A stretch of 64,000 nucleotides of DNA, from contig NZ_CP126106.1 of the NCBI RefSeq assembly GCF_030123325.1, positions 2,880,001 to 2,944,000 of the forward strand, in the 5' to 3' direction. This document shows positions 7,600 to 14,895 of this stretch, in pieces. Both the position numbers and the translations under genes were made by a program. Every line of letters begins with the position of its first letter. The first letter of the stretch is position 1. The notes under the pieces are model-generated. The model worked only from the letters and a program-made list of their open reading frames with translations, had not been told where the DNA came from and did not search any database. Source of the DNA: Peribacillus simplex (GTDB lineage: Bacteria; Bacillota; Bacilli; Bacillales; DSM-1321).

Positions 7600-8025
7600 T
7601 TATAAGTCTTGTTTTCCTTTAACCCCATTTATCGAATAGCTGATTTTAATGTTGGCATTTAATGAGTGATATACTGAACAATACGTATTTTTGGATAATT
7701 GAATTGCACGGACCACTTTATCTTCAGGCAGATCACCCTCCAATAAATAGTGGATATGAAAATCGGTAAACCGCTTAGGGTGATTTTCTGATCGTGCCCC
7801 TTCTATTTCTATTTGAAAGGCCTTTGTTTCAAATCGCATTTTTTTTAAAATCATTACAATATCAATGCCTGTGCACCCGGCAAGAGAATGCAAAAGTAAC
7901 TCAGTGGGTCTTGCTCCGCTATTTTTTCCTCCTACATCTTCGGCAGCATCCATCTTTATTTCATGTCCCGACGGAGTTGTGCCAGAAAAGGCCATTTCCC
8001 CTGTCCATGTAATCATTGTCTTCAT
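7600..8025 (-). CDS. OsmC/Ohr-family peroxiredoxin-like protein
   Basis: A 141-aa OsmC-fold protein. Both conserved cysteines are present: LAGCTGIDIVMILKK and NTYCSVYHSL, which in the family form the redox pair that reduces organic hydroperoxides. The sequence is closer to the YhfA/OsmC-like branch (ARPTELLLHSLAGCTG) than to Ohr. The ATG at 8025 lies about 11 bases from GGAGG. Monocistronic, with its own terminator. Confidence 0.88.
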   Translation of the reverse strand: MKTMITWTGEMAFSGTTPSGHEIKMDAAEDVGGKNSGARPTELLLHSLAGCTGIDIVMILKKMRFETKAFQIEIEGARSENHPKRFTDFHIHYLLEGDLPEDKVVRAIQLSKNTYCSVYHSLNANIKISYSINGVKGKQDL

Positions 8026-8308
8026 TTATTTCAATTCCTCCCTATCTTGTTGTTTAGTTCAAAAATAGTCCACTTGTTTATTTAATGTAAGTACAGATCA
8101 TTTAAGTCTTAAAATAATATTCCACCAAATATTGCGGTCATTACGCAAATTAACAGAAACTTGGTTTCAGGATTTGTAATATGATCCTAACTTGTGATGA
8201 CTTTCCATTCCTTATATTCTTCCCACAAGTCCTACTTAGTTAGTCATGCTGTAAAATTTGAACTTTGATTATCTCTTCAGGCTTTAAAACCCTCGAAAAA
8301 ACATTCCA

Positions 8309-8418
8309 GATGTTTTCAGAGATCCGTTCCCATTCCACCGACTGTCTGCCAAGCCTCATCAAAGCAAACGTCTGTGGGGTCTCGGCCAGGCAGTTATTAG
8401 GCAGGAGTGTCGCAAATT
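8309..8418 (+). repeat. Decayed GC-rich dispersed element
   Basis: Nearly the same as 3381-3490: CCACCGACTGTCTGCC, CTGTGGGGTCTCGGCCAGGC and GGCAGGAGTGTCGCAAAT blocks in order. The gene-like frame over it is incidental. Confidence 0.65.
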
Positions 8419-8562
8419 TCTTAAATCGATTCAGGAATTCATGCACTTAAAGTAATAAAAAAACAGAAGGATATTAAGTTTACTTTTAGAATCATGGTTG
8501 TGAGGGCATTCCGAACCTCCTATTATCTACAAAAGGGTTCCTATCTAAATTTTAATGAAAAA

Positions 8563-8660
8563 TTGATTGGTACAAGTGTTGAGACTCATGCGGGAAAGGC
8601 GCGTCCAAGGAGGACCCCACCAGGCCGAAACGCCGAGGGCGGAAAGCAAGTATTTGAACG
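8563..8660 (-). repeat. Decayed MITE fragment, reverse orientation
   Basis: TTGATTGG, CAAGTG, GAGACTCATGCGGG and GGCGGAAAGCAAGTA blocks match the reverse-oriented intact MITEs in order. Terminal repeats are gone. Confidence 0.6.
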
Positions 8661-8688
8661 ATAATTTCCTCATCCCCTATATCTCCAT

Positions 8689-10308
8689 TTACCATGAAGT
8701 TTTATAGTTTCCTTCTCCATTTAAAGGAGTTTTATAACTATTATTTTCCCCATCTTGCCAAGTAATATTGCCATTTTCATCTTTCAGGACGAACTTGAAT
8801 TCATAGAATCGATCTGCGGCTAAACGGAATGTTCCACTCCAGTTGCCTTCTGTGCTTTGAGAGAGTTTATATTCGTAATCTTCAGGATTCCATCTGCCGA
8901 TTTCGCCTCTATCCCCAATTAAGTAAACTCCATGTGTGGGAGGTGCATTTTCAACTGTGAATGTAACTGGAATCGACAAGCCTTCCAATTTATCAGCCAT
9001 CATCCTGAACTCCTTTGTTGGATTTCCTTCATCATCGAATAAATAGGACATCCTTAGCAAGGTGAATCCATCAAAATCATGGTTAAAAACCATTTCTGCT
9101 ATATTGTCAAAGCCCCCTTCATTGTTGATCAGCGGGAGTGCGTTTTCCCCGTTTAATGAAATTCCTTTTTCATTAGCCAATGAGGCAATATGGGTAACCA
9201 ACGTTTTAGGTGCGCTATAGGATGGTGCAGTATGTGCGTCTTGATCTCCCATTTCCAAACAGGTGAACGTGAGAGCCATATTCGATTTCTTAAACTGATT
9301 CAATAATTGGGAGTAGTTATAGTACCCTGCACTGTACTCTGCTGAATGCGGCAGTACTGGATCATTCATTTTCCAATGGACTCCTGAGATTTTAGCTCCA
9401 ATTGGCACGCCAAACACTTCATCAAAATGTTTATGGGCGAATTTAGAGATTTTTGCAAGATGCTTTTCGAGTGCTCCTTGATACCACTGCATAAAGTCGT
9501 ATCCAAATTGTGTATCGATTGCTCCGCCCCTTGTGAAGAATTCATCCCCGTTTGCTGGCGGCTGTATCTCATTCCAGTTTTTATACGCTTTGCCCCAAGC
9601 AGCATTTAATTTTTTTATCGTTGAATATTTTTCTCTCATGGTAAGCCTGAAATCCCGTTTTGCTCCTTCTGTATAAGCTTGAAGCTGTCCCCTTTCGGGA
9701 TAAGCCCAGCCATCAGCATTCTGGTATGAGGGATATCTAAGTTCCCCGGCAGGTCCTGCACTTAAATATATTTTAGCTATTAGATCCTTTTGATCAGCAA
9801 AGTTATCTGCAAATGATTTGTACAATTCGTTGTATTGATCAGCCGTACCTTCCCACCAAGGAGCAAGTACTTCCTTATTCCAGAAACCACTTTCACTCTT
9901 GAATGCCATGTTCTCTAGATTGTCTTTATTCCAGAGCCAACTCGGGATGGAATAGTTACAATCATCCCCCACATTACCGCCGCATTGATGTGTAGACAAA
10001 ATGGGCACCCATTTTAATCCGGAAGCTTTCACTGTTTCCGCATATTTTTTATAATAGGACCAATCAAATTGATTATCTTTTTTACTCTCGACTAATCCCC
10101 ACCAAATATCTGTCGTTACTGCATATACTCCATTTTCCTTCAACTGGGTCAGCTCTGCTTCAAATGCCTCCCAATCTGTTATTTCGCCCAATGGGGCCAT
10201 CACATAAAGCTTGTAATCTGGTTTTACTTCTGCTATACCAGGTGAAGTACTCGATAAAGGAACAAAATACAGCATAAAAGTAAAAACGCCAACAGATAAT
10301 TTGTTCAT
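8689..10308 (-). CDS. Secreted beta-amylase (GH14) with C-terminal starch-binding domain
   Basis: A 539-aa enzyme that releases maltose from the non-reducing ends of starch. It has an N-terminal signal peptide (hydrophobic residues 4-25), a GH14 barrel (about 30-440) with the catalytic acid Glu in SAGPAGELRYPSY and the catalytic base Glu in SLNGENALPL, and a CBM20 starch-binding domain (about 445-539: VTFTVENAPPTHGVYLIGD, WQDGENNSYKTP). Domain order and length fit Bacillus beta-amylases. The ATG at 10308 is preceded by AAAGG. A good promoter and a cre-like site lie upstream. A pullulanase gene lies at the far end of the window; the two would act together on branched starch. Confidence 0.94.
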   Translation of the reverse strand: MNKLSVGVFTFMLYFVPLSSTSPGIAEVKPDYKLYVMAPLGEITDWEAFEAELTQLKENGVYAVTTDIWWGLVESKKDNQFDWSYYKKYAETVKASGLKWVPILSTHQCGGNVGDDCNYSIPSWLWNKDNLENMAFKSESGFWNKEVLAPWWEGTADQYNELYKSFADNFADQKDLIAKIYLSAGPAGELRYPSYQNADGWAYPERGQLQAYTEGAKRDFRLTMREKYSTIKKLNAAWGKAYKNWNEIQPPANGDEFFTRGGAIDTQFGYDFMQWYQGALEKHLAKISKFAHKHFDEVFGVPIGAKISGVHWKMNDPVLPHSAEYSAGYYNYSQLLNQFKKSNMALTFTCLEMGDQDAHTAPSYSAPKTLVTHIASLANEKGISLNGENALPLINNEGGFDNIAEMVFNHDFDGFTLLRMSYLFDDEGNPTKEFRMMADKLEGLSIPVTFTVENAPPTHGVYLIGDRGEIGRWNPEDYEYKLSQSTEGNWSGTFRLAADRFYEFKFVLKDENGNITWQDGENNSYKTPLNGEGNYKTSW

Positions 10309-10354
10309 AAGAACGCCAACCTTTCCCCAATAACTTTATTCATTTGTTTATCAT

Positions 10355-10368
10355 TGAAGTCGCTTTCA
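10355..10368 (-). promoter_or_regulatory. Candidate CcpA (cre) site for beta-amylase
   Basis: The minus strand reads TGAAAGCGACTTCA, matching 13 of 14 positions of the cre consensus TGWAANCGNTNWCA (C instead of T at position 10). It lies about 30-43 bases downstream of the predicted start of transcription, a position compatible with roadblock repression by glucose. Confidence 0.55.
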
Positions 10369-10404
10369 TTCTTTTCGTTCTATAAAGGCACACCTTTACT
10401 GGAA

Positions 10405-10433
10405 ATTATATTTGCTTTGGAAAAATTTATCAA
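10405..10433 (-). promoter_or_regulatory. Beta-amylase promoter (sigma-A type)
   Basis: TTGATA (10428-10433), exactly 17 bp, TATAAT (10405-10410), about 100 bp upstream of the start codon. Confidence 0.7.
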
Positions 10434-10472
10434 TTATTTCGTCATGGTAATTTAGTTCATATCTCCTAAAAG

Positions 10473-10503
10473 AAAAAATGGATAGTCCCATAAGAGACTA
10501 TCC
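10473..10503 (-). terminator. nirBD operon terminator
   Basis: Perfect 8-bp stem GGATAGTC (10480-10487) / GACTATCC (10496-10503), followed on the minus strand by six T. It lies 22 bp after the nirD stop codon. Confidence 0.8.
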
Positions 10504-10525
10504 AGAGCAGCCGTTTATCTACATT

Positions 10526-10843
10526 TTATAAAACAATATAAACATTGCCATCTTCTATTTCGACATTGAATGTCTTTACGCAACCGTTATCAGGTTTTTG
10601 GACTTCGCCATTCTTGACACTGATTTTCCAGTCATGCATCGGGCAAAAGACGTGATCACCACTCACAATGCCTTCCACCAGAACTCCACCTTTATGTGGG
10701 CAACGATTTTCAATAGCTCGGAATTCACCATTCGCTAAATGAAAAAGAGCAATTTCATGAGAGCCTATGGTTACTGTTTTCCCTAGGTTTTTTGGCATCT
10801 CATTTACTTTTGAAACCTTTATCTTTTGAAGAGTTTTCCCCAT
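10526..10843 (-). CDS. nirD: Nitrite reductase [NAD(P)H] small subunit (Rieske type)
   Basis: A 105-aa Rieske-fold subunit of the assimilatory nitrite reductase, equivalent to NasE. The [2Fe-2S] motifs CPHKGG and CPMHDW are both present. The usual partner nirB lies directly upstream, and the frame could overlap its stop codon (ATGA at 10861-10864). I prefer the internal ATG at 10843, which has GGGGG eight bases upstream; the first ATG has no ribosome binding site. Either way the two subunits are translated in close coupling. Confidence 0.92.
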   Translation of the reverse strand: MGKTLQKIKVSKVNEMPKNLGKTVTIGSHEIALFHLANGEFRAIENRCPHKGGVLVEGIVSGDHVFCPMHDWKISVKNGEVQKPDNGCVKTFNVEIEDGNVYIVL

Positions 10844-10860
10844 GTTGGCTACCCCCATAT

Positions 10861-13278
10861 TCATTTATTTGATATAGCTGGAATTTTCACTTTTTGAAAT
10901 AAACCGGTTTGAATCGCATTGCTCTCAATGATTTCTTTCCAAGGTTCTTGCAATACCGATAAGGCCTCATCCAAACGTTGATTAAGCTCATTCCGTTTTT
11001 GCTTATCGCCAATAATCGTCTTAATGGTATCGAACCCTACACGCTCAACCCAGACAGACGTTCTTTCTAAGTAATTGGCAGTCTCCCGATAATGTTGAAT
11101 GTATGCACCTGTAATTTCAATTACCTCATCACTTGTTTTCACTTTGCATAATAATTCAGCAGCTCTTAAATGGGTTCCACCGTTGCCGCCAATATAAATT
11201 TCCCATGCACCGTCAACACCGACAACACCAAGATCTTTGATGCCGGATTCAGCACAATTACGAGGACATGCCGACACGGCCATCTTAACCTTATGCGGCG
11301 TGCCTACACGTTCAAACTTCTTCTCCAGGGCAATGCCCAGCCCAATTGAATCTTGGGTGCCAAAGCGGCAGAAGTTTTCCCCTACGCATGTTTTCACAGT
11401 TCGAAGGGTTTTTCCATAAGCATATCCGGAAGGCATATCCAGGTCGGCCCATACACCTGGAAGGTCTTCTTTTTCAACGCCGAACATATCTATTCTTTGC
11501 CCGCCTGTAACTTTAAGTAACTTAACATTATACTTATCGGCAACATTTGCTATTTTCCGTAATTGTTCAGGATTGGTGACGCCCCCATACATTCTTGGCA
11601 CAACGGAAAATGTACCATCCTTTTGAATATTTGCATGTAGTCTTTCATTGACATAGCGGGATTCTTTTTCGTCCTCATATTCAACAGGATGGATCATGCC
11701 CAAGTAATAGTTCAGTGCCGGTTTACACTTCGAGCATCCATCACTTGTATTCCAGCCGAGAACATTCATGACTTCTCGAGTATGGGTCAGATTTTTTTCA
11801 CGTATTTCAGCAACAACCTCATCTCTTGATAAAGTGGTGCACGTGCATATGGATTCCTTCTGATTTGACTTACTGAAATCAGCACCCAATGTCAGCTCGA
11901 GAATATCACCGACTAACGGCTTACACCCCCCGCATGATCTCGAAGCACTTGTGCAGCCTTTTACTTCCTCAATACTTGTTAACCCTTTAGATTCGATAGC
12001 CGTCACAATATCGCCCTTCGTTACACCATTACAACCACAGACGATTTCTTCATGTGACATCGAAGTGACAAGACTGACACTGGGTTCTCCACTGGTTCCA
12101 ACTTTTAGATATTCGGAAACGTCGGCATTTTTATTGATCATGCTCAACAGGTTATTGCTTTCCTTTGTATCCCCGAATAATACCGCACCAGAAATTTTCC
12201 CATTTCGGATCATTACTTTTTTGTAAGTACCATTCCATTCATTAAATTCCTTGATTGATTTGGCTTTTTCATCCTCGAAAATTTCCCCAGCCGAAAATAC
12301 ATCAACACCAGATACTTTTAACTTAGTAGACAGCACTGAACCCTCGTATGCTTTGCTTTCCTGCCCGCAAATCCTTTTGGCTAGTACTTTGCCCTGTTCA
12401 TAAAGGGGAGCGACCAAACCATACACCATCTCTCGGTGCTCCGCACATTCACCAACCGAATAAATATTCGGGATTCCCGTCTCCATATAATCGTCCACGA
12501 TAATTCCGCGATTTACAGGGATGCCGCAATTTTTGGCCAATTGAACATTTGGCTTAATCCCAACTGCCATGACCACTAAATCGGCGCTGATTTCCTCGCC
12601 ATCACTAAAGCGTAATCCTTTAACATCAATTTCACCTAAAACCTCCTGAGTCTGTTTCCCAAGATAAAAATTCATTCCCTGGCTTTCAAGTTCCCTTTGC
12701 AGCATTTTTCCTGCTGTTGGATCTAATTGCCTATCCATCAAATATTCCGAAAGGTGAATAACATCTACCTGCATACCTAAATTTAAAAGACCCCTTGCCG
12801 CTTCAAGACCAAGTAATCCTCCACCAATGACGGCAGCTTTTTTATTATTCTTTGAATATTCAATCATCTTTTCGCAATCTTCAATATTTCGAAAGGCTGT
12901 CACTCCTTTTTTATCAGCACCCTTTATCGGTAGAATGAAAGGGATTGACCCGGTAGCTAAAATTAATTGATCATATTCTACTTCACGATTTGTGTCTGAG
13001 TATATGATTTGCTTTACGGTGTCGATGTTCGTGACCGTTTCACCGGAAAAAAGTGTAATATTATTCTCTTTGTACCAGTTCCAATCATTTATTGTAATAT
13101 CATCTATCGTCGTAGCCCCTTGCAATACATTCGATAGTTGGATTCGATCATAATTCGGATGTGGCTCACTTCCGAAGACAGTCACCTCAAACCTATCTGG
13201 TTGAATTTTTAAAATTTCTTCTATACATCTTACTCCAGCCATACCATTTCCGATTAGCGCCAATTTCTGCTTAGCCAT
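10861..13278 (-). CDS. nirB: Nitrite reductase [NAD(P)H] large subunit
   Basis: An 805-aa cytoplasmic enzyme that reduces nitrite to ammonium with NAD(P)H, the NasD/NirB type. In order: FAD-binding LIGNGMAGVRC, NAD-binding AVIGGGLLGLEAA, two BFD-like [2Fe-2S] segments (CGCNGVTKGDIV...CGGCKPLV and CTCTTLSRDEVV...CSKCKPALNYYLG), then the sulfite/nitrite reductase core with siroheme-[4Fe-4S] cysteines CVGENFC and SACPRNC. All four cluster cysteines are present, unlike in the paralogue at 17.1-19.5 kb. The ATG at 13278 follows AATTGGAGG-type spacing. It forms an operon with nirD under a TnrA-type promoter. Confidence 0.96.
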   Translation of the reverse strand: MAKQKLALIGNGMAGVRCIEEILKIQPDRFEVTVFGSEPHPNYDRIQLSNVLQGATTIDDITINDWNWYKENNITLFSGETVTNIDTVKQIIYSDTNREVEYDQLILATGSIPFILPIKGADKKGVTAFRNIEDCEKMIEYSKNNKKAAVIGGGLLGLEAARGLLNLGMQVDVIHLSEYLMDRQLDPTAGKMLQRELESQGMNFYLGKQTQEVLGEIDVKGLRFSDGEEISADLVVMAVGIKPNVQLAKNCGIPVNRGIIVDDYMETGIPNIYSVGECAEHREMVYGLVAPLYEQGKVLAKRICGQESKAYEGSVLSTKLKVSGVDVFSAGEIFEDEKAKSIKEFNEWNGTYKKVMIRNGKISGAVLFGDTKESNNLLSMINKNADVSEYLKVGTSGEPSVSLVTSMSHEEIVCGCNGVTKGDIVTAIESKGLTSIEEVKGCTSASRSCGGCKPLVGDILELTLGADFSKSNQKESICTCTTLSRDEVVAEIREKNLTHTREVMNVLGWNTSDGCSKCKPALNYYLGMIHPVEYEDEKESRYVNERLHANIQKDGTFSVVPRMYGGVTNPEQLRKIANVADKYNVKLLKVTGGQRIDMFGVEKEDLPGVWADLDMPSGYAYGKTLRTVKTCVGENFCRFGTQDSIGLGIALEKKFERVGTPHKVKMAVSACPRNCAESGIKDLGVVGVDGAWEIYIGGNGGTHLRAAELLCKVKTSDEVIEITGAYIQHYRETANYLERTSVWVERVGFDTIKTIIGDKQKRNELNQRLDEALSVLQEPWKEIIESNAIQTGLFQKVKIPAISNK

Positions 13279-13322
13279 GTTTTGTCCTCCAATAAGATTT
13301 TTTTGAAAGGATTATGTGTTTG

Positions 13323-13374
13323 ATTATAGGTGAGGTCACAATTTATAACAACAAGTGTGTTATATAATCTTACA
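13323..13374 (-). promoter_or_regulatory. nirB promoter with perfect TnrA box
   Basis: The TnrA/GlnR box at 13358-13374 reads TGTTATATAATCTTACA and fits every position of the consensus TGTNANAWWWTMTNACA. On the minus strand a promoter TTGTTA (13346-13351), 17 bp, TATAAT (13323-13328) follows. The box centre is about 50 bases upstream of the predicted start, the position known for TnrA-activated promoters. Confidence 0.85.
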
Positions 13375-13398
13375 TGATTTTTGAAAATTAATAATTAA

Positions 13399-13440
13399 TG
13401 TTAGTTTTTATTACAAATATTCAGAAAATTAGGATATAAT
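13399..13440 (+). promoter_or_regulatory. tnrA promoter with TnrA box (autoregulation)
   Basis: TGTTAGTTTTTATTACA (13399-13415) keeps the TGTNA-N7-TNACA core with one deviation from the full consensus. TATAAT lies at 13435-13440 with only a weak -35 region. The box centre is about 40 bases upstream of the predicted tnrA start, consistent with the autoactivation known for tnrA in Bacillus. Confidence 0.65.
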
Positions 13441-13482
13441 ATCCTTATTGATCTTGCATAAATCAAAAATGAGGTGATTTTC

Positions 13483-13809
13483 ATCGTCCAGCAAAAAGAA
13501 TCATATATAGACAGAAAAGTAATTTCCATAGGAGTGGTCAGAGAATTAACCGGACTATCCGATAGACAAATTCGGTATTATGAAGAAAGAAAACTCGTCT
13601 TCCCCGAAAGGTCTAAGGGTGGTAACCGTAAATACTCATTTTCCGACGTCAAGGCATTGGTGGAAATCGCCGATAAAATAGAGGATGGAGTGCAAACCAA
13701 TGAAATCAGACAGGAAAAATTAAAAGAGAACAGAAAAATTGAACAGGAAAAAATGCGAAAGAAAATGCTGCAAGGCCAATTAAATGCACATTTTGGCCTA
13801 CGTAATTGA
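13483..13809 (+). CDS. tnrA: MerR-family nitrogen regulator TnrA
   Basis: A 108-aa DNA-binding global regulator that is active during nitrogen limitation and held by feedback-inhibited glutamine synthetase in excess. The MerR HTH VVRELTGLSDRQIRYYEERK is followed by a TnrA-type C-terminus ending MLQGQLNAHFGLRN, the glutamine-synthetase-binding tail. Position-by-position comparison with TnrA as I remember it from B. subtilis puts its initiator Met at the ATC codon 13483-13485. The only standard start, the GTG at 13474, is part of the Shine-Dalgarno sequence GAGGTGAT. I therefore place the start at ATC. The gene is divergent from nirB and shares its control region. Confidence 0.9.
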   Translation: MVQQKESYIDRKVISIGVVRELTGLSDRQIRYYEERKLVFPERSKGGNRKYSFSDVKALVEIADKIEDGVQTNEIRQEKLKENRKIEQEKMRKKMLQGQLNAHFGLRN

Positions 13810-13929
13810 TTTTCGCCAAGCAAACGGAATTATAACCGATTCAACAAGTACTATAATTTCCATATTTCAGATTTCGATAAAACAAGTCACAATTTCACCT
13901 TGCACCTTTAAAAATAGTTATTAACATTA

Positions 13930-13965
13930 TTAAACTGGACATGATGACTAACATGTCCAGTTTTC
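13930..13965. terminator. Terminator between tnrA and cobA
   Basis: Perfect 12-bp stem AAACTGGACATG (13932-13943) / CATGTCCAGTTT (13952-13963) with an 8-base loop. It serves tnrA on the plus strand and possibly cobA on the minus strand. Confidence 0.8.
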
Positions 13966-14007
13966 CATTTTCACTACAGTAAAAGTTTTCTAACTATCAT
14001 TCCTTTT

Positions 14008-14778
14008 CTAAGCGAACTCCTTTTCTTTTGTCTTCTCTGAAAACCATGATAATTTTACGGATAAATTCACCACTTCTCCTATTACAATCATGGCAGGATT
14101 GGCAACCTGCTCTCTTGTTACAATCGCCACTATTGAATCGATGGTTCCTGTAAAAGTTCGTTGAAAACCTGTCGTTCCTTGTTCGATGACAGCAACAGCA
14201 GTTTCAGCTTTCTTCCCGCAGGAACGTAGTTGTTTGCAGATATATGGAAGGTTTTTAATACCCATATAAATAGCAATGGTATCAACACCATGTACCAAAT
14301 GATGCCAGTTGATGTTTTCAGGCTTGCCGGTCACGCCGTGTCCTGTGACAATTGCAAAGGAACTCCCCCATTCCCTATGAGTCACGGGAATTCCAGCATA
14401 AGCTGGCGCAGCGATTCCGGATGTGATTCCAGGAATTATTTCAAATTGAATTCCGTGCTTTACTAGCACCTCTGCTTCTTCACCCCCTCGTCCAAAGATG
14501 AAAGGATCTCCCCCTTTTAGACGAACAATCGTTTTTCCTTCTATTGATTTACTAATTAACAATTGATGAATGTCCTCTTGATGTATACAATGGTTACCAG
14601 GCGCTTTACCGCAATAAATGTATTCAGCTTCAGGTTTACCGTATAAAAGCAATTCACGATTTACCAATCGATCATACAAGATGACATCCGCTTCCGCGAG
14701 GCATTTGGTTGCCTTGACAGTAATTAAGTCTGGATCACCTGGTCCAGCACCAACAATATAGACCTTGCCTTTTTTCAT
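14008..14778 (-). CDS. cobA: Uroporphyrinogen-III C-methyltransferase
   Basis: A 256-aa SAM-dependent enzyme making precorrin-2, the first step of siroheme synthesis; siroheme is the cofactor of NirB. Motifs: VYIVGAGPGDPDLITVKA (N-terminal SAM-binding), VRLKGGDPFIFGRGGEE, and PGITSGIAAPAYAGIPVTHR. It corresponds to the methyltransferase part of NasF; B. subtilis NasF has an extra domain that is lacking here. The start at 14778 has AAAGGGGAAAGAGA before the ATG; the ATG at 14805 has none. It is the last gene of the nasA-nasB-nasC-cobA set. Confidence 0.93.
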   Translation of the reverse strand: MKKGKVYIVGAGPGDPDLITVKATKCLAEADVILYDRLVNRELLLYGKPEAEYIYCGKAPGNHCIHQEDIHQLLISKSIEGKTIVRLKGGDPFIFGRGGEEAEVLVKHGIQFEIIPGITSGIAAPAYAGIPVTHREWGSSFAIVTGHGVTGKPENINWHHLVHGVDTIAIYMGIKNLPYICKQLRSCGKKAETAVAVIEQGTTGFQRTFTGTIDSIVAIVTREQVANPAMIVIGEVVNLSVKLSWFSEKTKEKEFA

Positions 14779-14873
14779 TCTCTTTCCCCTTTTGTTTTTA
14801 GTCATGTAAATTCCATTTGATATGGGATTCTGTGTGGTTAGGCTTCCCCTTATTGAACCTAAAAAAGTTATGA

Positions 14874-14895
14874 TGAAAGGGAAGAAAACTTCCCT
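14874..14895 (-). repeat. Hairpin after nasC
   Basis: AAAGGGAAG / CTTCCCTTT with a 4-base loop directly behind the nasC stop codon. It is not immediately followed by T's, so it may only reduce read-through into cobA or protect the nasC message. Confidence 0.45.

Larger units (their letters stand above)
8026..8688. other. Intergenic region with decayed repeats
   Basis: No gene is seen. It contains a decayed repeat at 8309-8418 and a reverse-oriented decayed MITE at 8563-8660, directly behind the beta-amylase gene. Short frames here (for example 8240-8446) are translations of the repeat. Confidence 0.6.

Noticed and set aside
8240..8450. Short frames on both strands at the decayed repeat, also 3343-3689
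   Set aside because: Same reason: frames open by chance over GC-rich decayed repeats.
10841..10864. Longer NirD starting at the ATG that overlaps the nirB stop
   Set aside because: No Shine-Dalgarno sequence in front; the internal ATG at 10843 has GGGGG at good spacing. The alternative cannot be excluded because of possible translational coupling.
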